IMG/VR virus record: IMGVR_UViG_3300012006_000036
Span: 1 to 22,756 of that record
DNA from: a virus
DNA length: 22,756 nucleotides
Reading direction: 5' to 3' (one strand)
The position numbers were made by a program, and so were the translations under genes. Position 1 is the stretch's first letter. Each line of letters begins with the position of its first letter. The notes beneath the pieces were generated by a model that saw only the letters and a program-made list of their open reading frames with translations, was not told the origin of the DNA and did no database searches. Shown here one piece after another: positions 1-6,944 of this stretch.

Positions 1-234
1 TCCTATTCTTTCGGCCAGTGGCGCGACGCTACGGCCCAAGACATGACGGCCCTTGCTTACCTCCGCGTCATCCGATCGCGTTTGGCATCCCTTGGAATCC
101 CCACCCCTACCCCTGAAGTCATCGCCCTATGCTGGAACCGTGGCGTACTCGGCGCCCACCGGCTAAACTTCGCCCCGAACGACTACGCAATCCGCGTCGC
201 CAATCTTTTCCGCTTGTCCCAGAGAAGTAAGTGA
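1..234 (+). CDS. C-terminal part of a possible lysozyme/transglycosylase-like protein (5' end outside window)
   Basis: The frame is open from base 1 and ends at TGA 232-234, so this is the last 77 residues of a longer gene. The first in-window ATG at 43 is unlikely to be the true start because the frame continues upstream without a stop. Visible features are an ALCWNRG segment and a late DYAIRVANLF segment. These resemble the end of transglycosylase/lysozyme-like domains, where an A-x-x-WN-x-G motif precedes a YA-x-RV-x-NL helix. That is a resemblance only, since no catalytic glutamate lies in the visible part. It overlaps the next gene by four bases (GTGA). If it is a lysozyme, it would degrade peptidoglycan during lysis or entry. 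It could equally be an unrelated helical protein. Confidence 0.45.
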   Translation, partial: SYSFGQWRDATAQDMTALAYLRVIRSRLASLGIPTPTPEVIALCWNRGVLGAHRLNFAPNDYAIRVANLFRLSQRSK

Positions 235-710
235 CAAGAGTCTTGCCCATGCACTTGCTTGTAGCGATAGACCCTGGCGTAAACGGTGGCATCGTCTGGT
301 CGTTTGAAGGTGATCCTGTCGAGTGCGCTAAGATGCCAGGTACCGATGTCGAAGTCTGCCAACTCCTCGCCGATTTAACCTGCAAAGCCAAGGACGTAAG
401 CCTATATCTTGAGGAACCTCCTCTCTTTGCCGGCAAGAACATCCCCGGCTCGGCCATCGGCAAACTGATGTGGAACACGGGCGTACTCTACGGCGCCGCC
501 GTCGCTATGGGCTGGAAGATTCACCGCATTCGTCCGGCCATCTGGCAGAAGACGCACACCTGCGGCACTAAGGGCGAACTGACCACGACCCAGTGGAAGA
601 ACAAACTCAAGGCCCGCGCTGCCGAACTTTTCCCGAACATCGACGTTACGCTCTGGAACGCCGACGCGCTCCTAATCTTTGACTCCGCCCGCCGCGCCGT
701 CATTAACTAA
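231..710 (+). CDS. RuvC-like Holliday junction resolvase
   Basis: This 159-residue protein fits the phage RuvC-like nuclease family (RNase H fold), which cuts four-way DNA junctions in recombination intermediates or before packaging. An AIDPGVNGG strand carries the first catalytic aspartate (D14), YLEEPP supplies acidic residues E61/E62, and ADALLI near the C-terminus supplies D145. The RPAIWQK segment before a Lys-rich helix is also typical of the family. The GTG at 231 overlaps the previous stop by four bases. An ATG at 249 (MHLLVAIDPG) would give a start closer to the usual family N-terminus and may be the real one. The gene opens a block of recombination genes (ERF annealer, RecE-like nuclease), which supports the role. 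Confidence 0.82.
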   Translation: MTRVLPMHLLVAIDPGVNGGIVWSFEGDPVECAKMPGTDVEVCQLLADLTCKAKDVSLYLEEPPLFAGKNIPGSAIGKLMWNTGVLYGAAVAMGWKIHRIRPAIWQKTHTCGTKGELTTTQWKNKLKARAAELFPNIDVTLWNADALLIFDSARRAVIN

Positions 711-722
711 TCTCCCTACCTA

Positions 723-944
723 ATGAAGAAAGACCTCAAATCCCCCTCTGAGTACCGCATTATCGCGGACTCGTCTTACATCGTATTACCTGATCAGAAG
801 GTCGCTCGCCTACTGACCCCGACCGTACGTAATGGCGTGACGTACTACAACCTCTTCGTCCCCGACTACACCCGGATGTCCCTGGCTGACATCGAGGCCA
901 CCATCAAAGCCGGTGAAGTCACCAAGTCTGCCGAAGCCAAATAA
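723..944 (+). CDS. Hypothetical protein, 73 residues
   Basis: I do not recognise this family. The protein is mixed, with a beta-rich first half (segments such as SSYIVLP and GVTYYNLFVPDY) and a charged C-terminal helix ending in SAEAK. It has no signal peptide, membrane segment or cysteine. It sits 12 bases after the resolvase and 9 bases before the ERF annealer, so it is probably co-transcribed with them. The leader (CTCCCTACCTA before ATG) has no Shine-Dalgarno sequence. Codon choice matches its neighbours, which supports it being a real gene. A recombination or replication accessory role is possible only by position. Confidence 0.65.
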   Translation: MKKDLKSPSEYRIIADSSYIVLPDQKVARLLTPTVRNGVTYYNLFVPDYTRMSLADIEATIKAGEVTKSAEAK

Positions 945-953
945 TTTACCACC

Positions 954-1415
954 ATGAGCACCACGCCCTCAAAATCCCCCACCACTGACCTAGTCGCCGC
1001 TCTCGCTGAGCTCGATAACGTCAAGGCCAACAAAGTAAACCCCGGCTTCAAGAACCGCTACGTCTCCCTCGACGCGCTGCTCGACGCCATCAAGCCCGTC
1101 CTCCTCAAGCACAACCTGGCTTTGATCCAGACGCTTGTCTCCGAGGAAGGTAAGGTCGGCATCAACACCGCCTTCCTCCACGCGTCTGGTGAGCGCTTCG
1201 ACTTCGGTCGCCTGATGGTCAAGGCCGAGGGTCTTGACGCTCAGAAGATTGGCGGCGCCATCACATACATCCGCCGTCAGTCCATCCAGACGGCTTGCGG
1301 TATCAGTGTCGACCTCGACGACGACGGCGCTGTCGCGGCATCGGCCTTTCGTGCTACGGCATCCAATCAGACTGTCCTAGTTCACCCATCCACCCCTCGC
1401 CCTTTGACCAAATGA
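954..1415 (+). CDS. erf: ERF-family single-strand annealing protein
   Basis: This 153-residue protein matches the ERF superfamily of phage recombinases, which coat single-stranded DNA and anneal complementary strands. The N-terminal core has the hallmark NPGFKNRYVSLDALLDAI at residues 29-46, then KHNLALIQ (52-59). The second hallmark, GGAITYIRRQSIQTACGI (100-117), is followed by the acidic DLDDDG turn. In P22-type Erf a C-terminal oligomerisation region follows. Here only about 28 residues remain, so this is a short, core-only version. The start has no Shine-Dalgarno sequence (leader TTTACCACC). The stop overlaps the next start as ATGA. With the RecE-like exonuclease downstream it would form a two-component recombination system. 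Confidence 0.9.
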   Translation: MSTTPSKSPTTDLVAALAELDNVKANKVNPGFKNRYVSLDALLDAIKPVLLKHNLALIQTLVSEEGKVGINTAFLHASGERFDFGRLMVKAEGLDAQKIGGAITYIRRQSIQTACGISVDLDDDGAVAASAFRATASNQTVLVHPSTPRPLTK

Positions 1416-1642
1416 GCCAGCCTGATCCCTTCGCTTTCTTTAACGACGCCGTCAAGGCCGCCAACGCCCAGAACGAACTCCTCGCCGCTCAGGCCCGCAT
1501 CAAGCAGCTGGAGGAACGCCTTGAAGCCATGCGTGAGGCCGGTGACGCCATCTGGTACTGCGTTCGCCACGCCACGGAAGTCGCACCTCAAGAGATTGTC
1601 GAGGCCATTGAAGATTGGCAAGAGGCCCGGAACAATGCCTGA
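1412..1642 (+). CDS. Hypothetical coiled-coil protein, 76 residues
   Basis: The frame is open from further upstream, but the ATG at 1412 overlaps the ERF stop as ATGA, the coupling pattern used throughout this block, so I chose it. An earlier start would read through the ERF gene out of frame. Residues 15-45 form a long charged helix with heptad-like leucines (NAQNELLAAQARIKQLEERL), likely a coiled coil. A second helix near the C-terminus contains EIVEAIEDWQEA. No enzymatic motif is visible. The position between annealer and exonuclease suggests an accessory protein, perhaps a binding partner, but this is inference. Confidence 0.65.
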   Translation: MSQPDPFAFFNDAVKAANAQNELLAAQARIKQLEERLEAMREAGDAIWYCVRHATEVAPQEIVEAIEDWQEARNNA

Positions 1643-1874
1643 CTTACCCGCCGGCATCGAGCGCATCGCTAAGACCGTTGCCGGTCAATACGCCCTACTC
1701 CTACTCCTCGATGGCTACCCGTACGTTGAGATGACCGCTCACAAGCACGCCGACTATCTCTCCGACCTTGGGATGTGGAAGCGCAAGACGCACCCATCCC
1801 TTGCCCGGTCACAAGTTCGCTTTTTCACGCTTGCCCCTAACGGCGAGATAAAGGAACTTACTTTTAACCGATGA
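1635..1874 (+). CDS. Hypothetical protein, 79 residues
   Basis: The ATG at 1635 lies eight bases inside the previous gene's end. This start is preferred because the longer open frame upstream is a shadow of the coiled-coil gene. The protein has a hydrophobic patch (YALLLLLDGYP), a central helix with HADYLSDLGMW, then a basic stretch and a beta pair around QVRFFTLAPNGEIKEL. I recognise no family. The leucine run is too short and too central for a confident membrane helix. Overlap on both sides (ATGA with the next gene) shows that it belongs to one tightly coupled transcript. Confidence 0.6.
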   Translation: MPDLPAGIERIAKTVAGQYALLLLLDGYPYVEMTAHKHADYLSDLGMWKRKTHPSLARSQVRFFTLAPNGEIKELTFNR

Positions 1875-2224
1875 CCAACCGCGAATCCATCAAGCGCCTC
1901 GTGGAAAATATCACGGGCTCGTTAGCCACCGTTCAGCACATTGCCGGACGCTATGAACAACACGACGCCGACATCCTCACGCTGTCGGATTTAAACCGTT
2001 CGGCCATCACTGAGCTACAGGTCTTCACCGATCACATCGAGACGGCTGATGAAGCCGCCCAGGTTAAACCTCTCCATGACCGGATACACGTCATCGCCGT
2101 GCAGTTGCGTGTCCTACGCAATACGCTCGAGATTATGGAGAACGCCGCCGAGGCCGCGCTGGAAGATGTCCGCCGTATTTCCGCCAGCGTTGAGGAAGCC
2201 GTCCCCGAAGACGACGCCCTTTAA
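1871..2224 (+). CDS. Hypothetical all-helical coiled-coil protein, 117 residues
   Basis: The start overlaps the previous stop by four bases (ATGA). The sequence is acidic and almost wholly helical, with no glycine-rich or beta-like stretch after residue 30 and hydrophobic residues spaced as in a coiled coil (QVKPLHDRIHVIAVQLRVLR). The C-terminus is very acidic (EEAVPEDDAL). No catalytic motif is visible. Such proteins in phage recombination blocks can be partners of annealers or nucleases, but nothing here proves that. A 30-base A/C-rich leader separates it from the exonuclease gene. Confidence 0.65.
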   Translation: MTNRESIKRLVENITGSLATVQHIAGRYEQHDADILTLSDLNRSAITELQVFTDHIETADEAAQVKPLHDRIHVIAVQLRVLRNTLEIMENAAEAALEDVRRISASVEEAVPEDDAL

Positions 2225-2254
2225 TTTCCAACAACCCAATAACACCACACCACA

Positions 2255-3067
2255 ATGCGTATCCCACCCGAACCTATCACCCACCGCATCCTGTATGACG
2301 GCATTCAGGCGCTGAACTACAGTGGCTCCAAAGAGCTGCTGAAATCACCGGCCCACTATCAGGCTTACCTAAACCAGGAGCGTGAGGAAACCAAGGCCCT
2401 GCGTATGGGCTCGCTCATCCACTGCGCCGTGCTCCAGCCTGAACTCCTTAACGAGAAGTTCGTCACGGCCCCCGAGTGCGACCGCCGCACCAAGGACGGC
2501 AAGGCCACCTATGAAGCCTTCCAGTCCTCCCTCAAGCCCGGCATGACGGTCGTCAGCGCCGAGGAGTCCTGCGAGTGCCACATCATCGCGTCAGCCGCCA
2601 AGCACGCCCTCGAGCGTGCCGAGGTCACCTTCGAGATGACTGAGTTCATGTTCACCACGGATCACTGCGGAGTGCAGCTGAAGTGTGCCATCGACGGCGT
2701 GGGCTCGGACGGCTACCTGTACGACCTGAAGACCACTGAGGACGCGTCCCCTGCTGGCATCCTTAAGTCTATCCGGGCTTACCGCTACAATCTGCAAGCC
2801 TACTTCTACCGCCTGTGCTTCGAGACGGCCTTTGAGCGTCGACTGCTTGGCTTCCGCTTCCTCTTCGTTGAGAAAGCTCCGCCCTATGCTACGGCATGGG
2901 TCGAGATTGGTCCTGAGCTGATGTCCTACGCCTGCTCCGACTTTGAGAAGGCGCTGCAAGCCTACCGCGATTGCACGACCCTTGGGGAGTGGCCTGCCTA
3001 CGGTGACGAAGTCCAGGTTATCGACATCAAGGGCCCGTCTACCTCCACCGCTATTACTTTTGCCTAA
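2255..3067 (+). CDS. RecE/exonuclease VIII-like PD-(D/E)XK nuclease
   Basis: This 270-residue protein fits the PDDEXK family related to the RecE C-terminal domain, a 5'-3' double-strand DNA exonuclease that produces single-stranded tails for an annealing protein. The N-terminal NYSGSKELLKSPAHY segment is family-typical. GSLIHCAVLQPE (52-63) is the helix with the conserved histidine. CAIDG supplies D147, and YLYDLKTTED supplies D157 and K159, the D-x-K core. NLQAYFY (179-185) is the conserved Gln-Tyr helix. The length equals an isolated RecE nuclease domain without the long N-terminal extension of the Rac prophage protein. The leader AATAACACCACACCACA has no Shine-Dalgarno sequence. It pairs logically with the upstream ERF protein. 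Confidence 0.88.
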   Translation: MRIPPEPITHRILYDGIQALNYSGSKELLKSPAHYQAYLNQEREETKALRMGSLIHCAVLQPELLNEKFVTAPECDRRTKDGKATYEAFQSSLKPGMTVVSAEESCECHIIASAAKHALERAEVTFEMTEFMFTTDHCGVQLKCAIDGVGSDGYLYDLKTTEDASPAGILKSIRAYRYNLQAYFYRLCFETAFERRLLGFRFLFVEKAPPYATAWVEIGPELMSYACSDFEKALQAYRDCTTLGEWPAYGDEVQVIDIKGPSTSTAITFA

Positions 3068-3074
3068 TACTAAC

Positions 3075-3512
3075 ATGACCACCGAAAATAACGATCGCCC
3101 CGTCCTCACCTCCATCTCGACCAATGGCACTTACAAGCTGAAGCTCATCAAGCCCAAGTTTGAGAAGGTCAAAGTCTGGGAGGACGGCACTTGCTCCGCC
3201 CGCCTCTTCTTCGTCGACCATAATGGCTTCTGCCTGTCGAAGAACTTCTCGACCAAGTACGGCAAGGCCCTCGCTATGCTTGTCGGCAAATACTCCGGCA
3301 AGTTCACCGAGGAGATCAGGCTGGACGCTACGGCTGCCGAGTACCTCCAGTACCTCGAGCCCGCCTGCGGCCAGACCATCCTCGTCGGCGTAGAGTGTGA
3401 AGCCAACGGTGAGTATAACGGCAAGCCTCAGTTTAAATATAAGATGACTTACCCCAAGGGCTCCCAGAAGCCGGTGGTTAAGGACGCCCTACCAGACAAC
3501 CCTCCCTTCTGA
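3075..3512 (+). CDS. Probable phage single-stranded DNA-binding protein
   Basis: The longer open frame upstream is a shadow of the nuclease gene. The ATG at 3075 sits just after its stop (TAATACTAACATG) and gives 145 residues. The body looks beta-rich with many lysines and aromatics (KLKLIKPKFEKVKVW, CSARLFFVDHNGFCL, NGKPQFKYKMTYP), compatible with an OB fold. The C-terminus ends DALPDNPPF, which resembles the acidic tail ending in PF of bacterial and phage SSB proteins, a tail that recruits replication proteins. The position after the exonuclease and before replication genes fits. I do not see a clear match to the classical SSB family, so the call rests on composition, tail and context. Another protein that uses an SSB-type tail is the main alternative. 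Confidence 0.6.
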   Translation: MTTENNDRPVLTSISTNGTYKLKLIKPKFEKVKVWEDGTCSARLFFVDHNGFCLSKNFSTKYGKALAMLVGKYSGKFTEEIRLDATAAEYLQYLEPACGQTILVGVECEANGEYNGKPQFKYKMTYPKGSQKPVVKDALPDNPPF

Positions 3513-3516
3513 GGCT

Positions 3517-4113
3517 ATGACCGACGAAGCACCCTTGCCGATGTCCGCCCCAACGCTCGTCCTGATCAGTGGTTTCGCTAGGGCGGGGAAGGACACCCTA
3601 GCCACGGGTCTGCTCGAATGGTCGACCCGAGCCGCCGAGCACATCAACTTTGCCGACGCGCTTAAGGAGGCCGGTAACCACTTCATGGACTACCTCGGAC
3701 TCGATGGCAACTTCCTGAACGAAGACTTCAAGGTTGAGAACCGCGATGCACTGGTGCAGATGGGTCGCTTTGCACGGCGCTTAGATCAGGATGTCTTTGC
3801 CCGGCACTTCGCCAACTGGGTGCCGGTGATGAAGCACCACGACAGCGTCAGCCCCGAAACCGTGGTCTGCTCCGACTGGCGTTACATCAACGAGCTGCGC
3901 GTCTGTCAGGACATCCTTTGGGAGAAGGGCTGGAAGGTTCGCACGGTCTACGTCTCGACCACTGGCGTCGGCCCGGCGAACGACGAAGAGCTCGACAGCA
4001 TCGCCGAGATACGCGCCTCGCACTCCTTTGACCAAGAGTATATCTTCAAGCCGAACGCCCGCCAACAGATTATGAACGAAGGCCGCCTACTTGCAAAGTC
4101 ATGGAGACTCTAA
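3517..4113 (+). CDS. Deoxynucleoside monophosphate kinase-like P-loop protein
   Basis: This 198-residue protein carries a P-loop GFARAGKDT at residues 19-27, followed by a helix, then INFADALKE. This is the layout of phage dNMP kinases such as T4 gp1, which phosphorylate dNMPs to supply dNTP precursors. SDWRYINEL around residues 120-130 resembles the conserved D-x-R substrate region, where this family verifies the nucleotide. The length is slightly below T4 gp1. It starts five bases after the SSB-like gene and overlaps the next gene by 13 bases. GAGG lies close before the ATG, though at poor spacing. Another AAA or adenylate-kinase-like P-loop enzyme is possible. Confidence 0.75.
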   Translation: MTDEAPLPMSAPTLVLISGFARAGKDTLATGLLEWSTRAAEHINFADALKEAGNHFMDYLGLDGNFLNEDFKVENRDALVQMGRFARRLDQDVFARHFANWVPVMKHHDSVSPETVVCSDWRYINELRVCQDILWEKGWKVRTVYVSTTGVGPANDEELDSIAEIRASHSFDQEYIFKPNARQQIMNEGRLLAKSWRL

Positions 4114-4415
4114 CCCTCGAGACGCTGGCATGGGCTCGCAAGGTTGGCCTGCCTCCTGATCGCGTCGCGTTTCTCTTAGCCTGCCCAAAGTACACGGTAA
4201 GCAAGGGCCACCGCAAGTCGGACCGCGTCATCACTGATAACCCGAACCATCACCTGCAACGCCTGGGCGACTGCTACTGGTTCCGCCTCCGTCGTCGCGG
4301 CACGGACATCGTCGAGAACATCGGCCATGACCTACTGACCGCCCGCAAGCGCCGTGACGAGATGCTCGCGGCCTTTGACTCCGGCAAGGCTATCCCTCAC
4401 GTTAATATTCGATGA
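4101..4415 (+). CDS. Small protein resembling an integrase arm-type DNA-binding domain
   Basis: This 104-residue protein overlaps the kinase-like gene by 13 bases and the phosphoesterase gene by four (ATGA). Residues 53-95 contain LGDCYWFRLRRRGTDI followed by GHDLLTARKRRDEML. This has the shape of the three-stranded sheet plus helix of tyrosine recombinase arm-binding domains (Y-W-x-R-x-R...G...L-x-T-x-x-A...R-D), or of AP2-like DNA-binding domains. No catalytic recombinase domain follows. It is likely a free-standing DNA-binding protein, possibly regulatory. The match is by eye and weak. The first half (residues 1-50) is unassigned. Confidence 0.6.
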   Translation: METLTLETLAWARKVGLPPDRVAFLLACPKYTVSKGHRKSDRVITDNPNHHLQRLGDCYWFRLRRRGTDIVENIGHDLLTARKRRDEMLAAFDSGKAIPHVNIR

Positions 4416-5176
4416 GCACCCCGACCCGCTTTGTTGCCGCCGGAGATAACCACGGTGACATGGCTGACCCGGAAGCCCTCGATGCCCTACGCGAGTTCTG
4501 CAACGATTATAAGCCGACGGTACGCGTTTGCCTTGGGGACTGCTTTGACTTCCGATCACTCCGTCGCGGCGTTGGTACGGATGCCGAGAGCGCTGAAAGC
4601 CTGAAGGCCGATATCGATGACGGTATCGAGTTCCTCCGTAGCTTCAAGCCGACCGTCTACCTTTGGGGCAATCATGAGGCACGCCTTGACTCTCTCATTG
4701 CAAACTCTGGCTCGGCTATTGTCCGCGACTATTGCACCGACGTTAAGACCGCCATCAACTCAGCTGCCAAGCAAGCCGGTGCTAAGACCATCCTGCCCTA
4801 TCACGCTGAGAAGGGTGTCTATCGTCTCGGCCCGGTGGCCTTCATTCATGGCTACGCCTACGGCGTTAACGCCACATCGCTCCAGGGAAGCCATTACGCG
4901 TCGACTGGTGGTGGAGTTATTCACGGACATACGCACACCCTCCAACAAGTAAACCTAACCAAGCATGGGGGCGGCGCCGCGTTCTCCGCTGGCTGTCTAT
5001 GCCTCAAGGACGCAATGGCCTACGCCTCACAACGCTTGGCTACATCTCGATGGGGTAGCGGCTTTGCGGCTGGATGGGTGCATGGCGACGATTGGAAGGT
5101 TTGGCTCGTGCATAAAGTTGGCCGGCAATGGATATGGCAGACTGATTTGAAACTCTACACGCCTAAGAATAAATGA
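4412..5176 (+). CDS. Calcineurin-like metallophosphoesterase
   Basis: All metal-binding motifs of the family are visible in this 254-residue protein: GDNHGD (11-16, D12 and H14), GDCFDF (42-47, D43), GNHEAR (86-91), the histidine in FIHGYA (H146), and HGHTHT (171-176). These enzymes bind two metal ions and hydrolyse phosphoester bonds. Known phage members act on DNA ends, nucleotides or proteins, so the substrate cannot be fixed. It is a stand-alone domain of usual length with no membrane segment or signal peptide. The start overlaps the previous gene and the stop overlaps the next, both as ATGA. Its place between nucleotide-metabolism and replication genes suggests a DNA or nucleotide substrate. 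Confidence 0.88.
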   Translation: MSTPTRFVAAGDNHGDMADPEALDALREFCNDYKPTVRVCLGDCFDFRSLRRGVGTDAESAESLKADIDDGIEFLRSFKPTVYLWGNHEARLDSLIANSGSAIVRDYCTDVKTAINSAAKQAGAKTILPYHAEKGVYRLGPVAFIHGYAYGVNATSLQGSHYASTGGGVIHGHTHTLQQVNLTKHGGGAAFSAGCLCLKDAMAYASQRLATSRWGSGFAAGWVHGDDWKVWLVHKVGRQWIWQTDLKLYTPKNK

Positions 5177-5424
5177 AATCACCTGATCCGCACATGGCGG
5201 CGTTCCTCGGCGCTTTAAAGAACAGCATCGATACCGTACCGAAAAACTATAAAACTAACCGCGAGCTGTGCCTCTTGTGGAAACGCTCATGCTCTCAAGT
5301 ATGCAAGATGCTTAATCAGTCGCTTGCTCAGGGCACGATGGAAGTAAAACACTTCCGTATTAAAACCCCTGCTGGTGTCCGCTCAGTCCCGCATTACCGT
5401 CCAACGGCAAAGCAATCACCTTGA
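5173..5424 (+). CDS. Small winged-helix-like protein, 83 residues
   Basis: The start overlaps the phosphoesterase stop as ATGA. The segment TNRELCLLWKRSCSQVCKML looks like a helix-turn-helix. LAQGTMEVKHFRI plus the following V-P-H-Y end resembles the wing of winged-helix proteins. It is basic and small, so DNA binding is likely. It precedes the helicase gene by 40 bases, and could be a helicase loader, origin-binding factor or regulator. Those are guesses from position, with no named family recognised. Confidence 0.6.
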   Translation: MKSPDPHMAAFLGALKNSIDTVPKNYKTNRELCLLWKRSCSQVCKMLNQSLAQGTMEVKHFRIKTPAGVRSVPHYRPTAKQSP

Positions 5425-5464
5425 CCAAGGGCACCCACGCCCGCAAACCCCATCCTCTTCTTCC

Positions 5465-6778
5465 ATGACTCCTCCGAACAACGTGCCGGCGGAACGCCAC
5501 CTCCTCGGCGTTCTCCTCCGTGACGCGCTCACGCTACCAACTGAATTAAAGGCGTCCGACTTCTTCGAGCCTGTTCACCAAGATATATTTGCGGCGGCCT
5601 TATCCCTGGCTGTTGATGGTATCCCTGCCGACGAGCTGACCGTCTCGCAACGCCTACGCGAGTTCCGCTCACCTGTTGATGCGGCCACCGTCTCACTCTT
5701 AGTCAGTGATGCCGGTCAATCGATATATCGCCCTGAGCACGTCGACCTAATTACCGATGCCGCCATCCTCCGTGAGGCATCTAACGCCGCGTCTAACGCC
5801 ACTAACCCGGATGCGCTGCTTGACCACTATGCTCGTCTGGCAGATAAGCGTAAGGGCTCGAAGACCCGAGGCTACGGCCCGCAGCGTATGGACTTCGACT
5901 CCCTGCTGTCTTTTGAGCGCAAAGAAGACCCGAGCACCATACTTGGCAATCACCGCTGGCTCTGCAAGGGTGGCTCACTCCTGATCGTCGGGCAGTCAGG
6001 CACCGGCAAGTCGTCCCTCATGATGCAGGCCGCCGTGCATTGGTCTTTAGGCCGTGACTTCTTCGGCATCAAGCCCGCCCGCCCGCTCCGTGCGATTGTT
6101 CTCCAAGCCGAGAATGATGCGGGCGACATCAGTGAAGCACTGCAAGATGTCATCGCTGGTGGTCACCTTGATAGCAACGAGCGCTTAACCTTACGCGATC
6201 ACCTAGCCATCTACCGCGACACGGTCAGCACCGGCACGACCTTCACCGCCGCCCTTCGTCAGCTCGTTATCGAGCACCGCGCCGACATCGTCTTCGTGGA
6301 CCCGCTGCTCTCCTTTGCCGGCATCGACGTCTCTGACCAGGAGCAAGCCTCCAAGTTTCTACGCCACGACCTTGCCCCGATCCTACTCGAGACGGGAGCC
6401 GTCCTCGTCGCCATGCACCATACCGGGAAGCCTAAGACCTCAGCCGACAAGGAAGGTCACACCGTCGCCGACCTAGCCTACGCTGGCCTTGGCTCCTCCG
6501 AGTTTACCAACTGGTTCCGCGAGGTAGCCGTGCTCTTCCGATGCCAGGGTGAAGACCCTATCTACAAGTTCGGCCTGACTAAGCGCCGTGGACGTGCTGG
6601 CCTGAAGGACGCCGACGGAGCCTTTAAGGGTGAGATTTACATCCGCCACGCCTCCCAGACTGGGGTCATCCGCTGGGAATACAGCCAGCCTCCCTCCCAG
6701 AGTGCTACCCAGTCAGCCCAAATGGATAGCGATTCCCGCCCCGCTAAGGGGTCGCCAAGGCGTTTAGACATCAACTGA
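5465..6778 (+). CDS. Replicative helicase: DnaB N-terminal-like domain plus RepA-like ATPase
   Basis: The frame is open from 5375, but that start would overlap the upstream gene by 50 bases. The ATG at 5465 gives MTPPNNVPAERHLLGVLLRD, the usual beginning of a DnaB N-terminal domain, so I prefer it (437 residues). Residues 8-66 match the DnaB N-terminal pattern (E-x-x-LLG-x-LL, DFFEPVHQDIF, D-x-LTV-x-x-L). A RecA-like ATPase of the RepA/AAA_25 type follows: Walker A GQSGTGKSS (176-184), Walker B IVFVDP (275-280), and the family motif HHTGKP (318-323). It probably unwinds DNA at the phage fork. The Ser/Gln-rich C-terminal tail looks disordered. A canonical DnaB has a different ATPase domain, so this combination is a hybrid architecture. 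Confidence 0.85.
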   Translation: MTPPNNVPAERHLLGVLLRDALTLPTELKASDFFEPVHQDIFAAALSLAVDGIPADELTVSQRLREFRSPVDAATVSLLVSDAGQSIYRPEHVDLITDAAILREASNAASNATNPDALLDHYARLADKRKGSKTRGYGPQRMDFDSLLSFERKEDPSTILGNHRWLCKGGSLLIVGQSGTGKSSLMMQAAVHWSLGRDFFGIKPARPLRAIVLQAENDAGDISEALQDVIAGGHLDSNERLTLRDHLAIYRDTVSTGTTFTAALRQLVIEHRADIVFVDPLLSFAGIDVSDQEQASKFLRHDLAPILLETGAVLVAMHHTGKPKTSADKEGHTVADLAYAGLGSSEFTNWFREVAVLFRCQGEDPIYKFGLTKRRGRAGLKDADGAFKGEIYIRHASQTGVIRWEYSQPPSQSATQSAQMDSDSRPAKGSPRRLDIN

Positions 6779-6944
6779 GAGTCAACACCCGTACCCCTAC
6801 CTTTAGACCCACTATGCACCCCCCCTCAACATCTTACTCAACATCTGTCCCATGTACTACGTACAAGGGTGACTCTAGTCTCACCCCCTTGCGCTTACGC
6901 TTGGGGTTCGACCGAGTCTCTAGCGAGTCCGTAAGTTTAATGCG
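6779..6944. promoter_or_regulatory. Non-coding gap with direct and inverted repeats (regulatory or origin candidate)
   Basis: This 166-base gap is the longest stretch without a gene. It contains CTCAACATCT twice (6825-6834 and 6837-6846, period 12), the inverted repeat TGTAC-TAC-GTACA (6853-6865), GGGTGA and TCACCC arms (6867-6872 and 6881-6886), ACCCC and GGGGT arms (from 6882 to 6906), and CGAGTC twice (6913-6918 and 6924-6929, period 11). Spacing near one helical turn suggests protein binding. I see no convincing sigma-70 promoter. It separates the replication block from the packaging block, which fits a late-gene control region or an origin. Confidence 0.5.

Noticed and set aside
6739-6751. 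CCCC-GCTAA-GGGG stem near the end of the helicase gene
   Set aside because: It is short, lies inside coding sequence and has no T-run, so a terminator is not supported.
6886-6935. tRNA-like GGTTCGA segment
   Set aside because: The T-arm pairing is wrong, and no acceptor, D or anticodon stems can be drawn around it.
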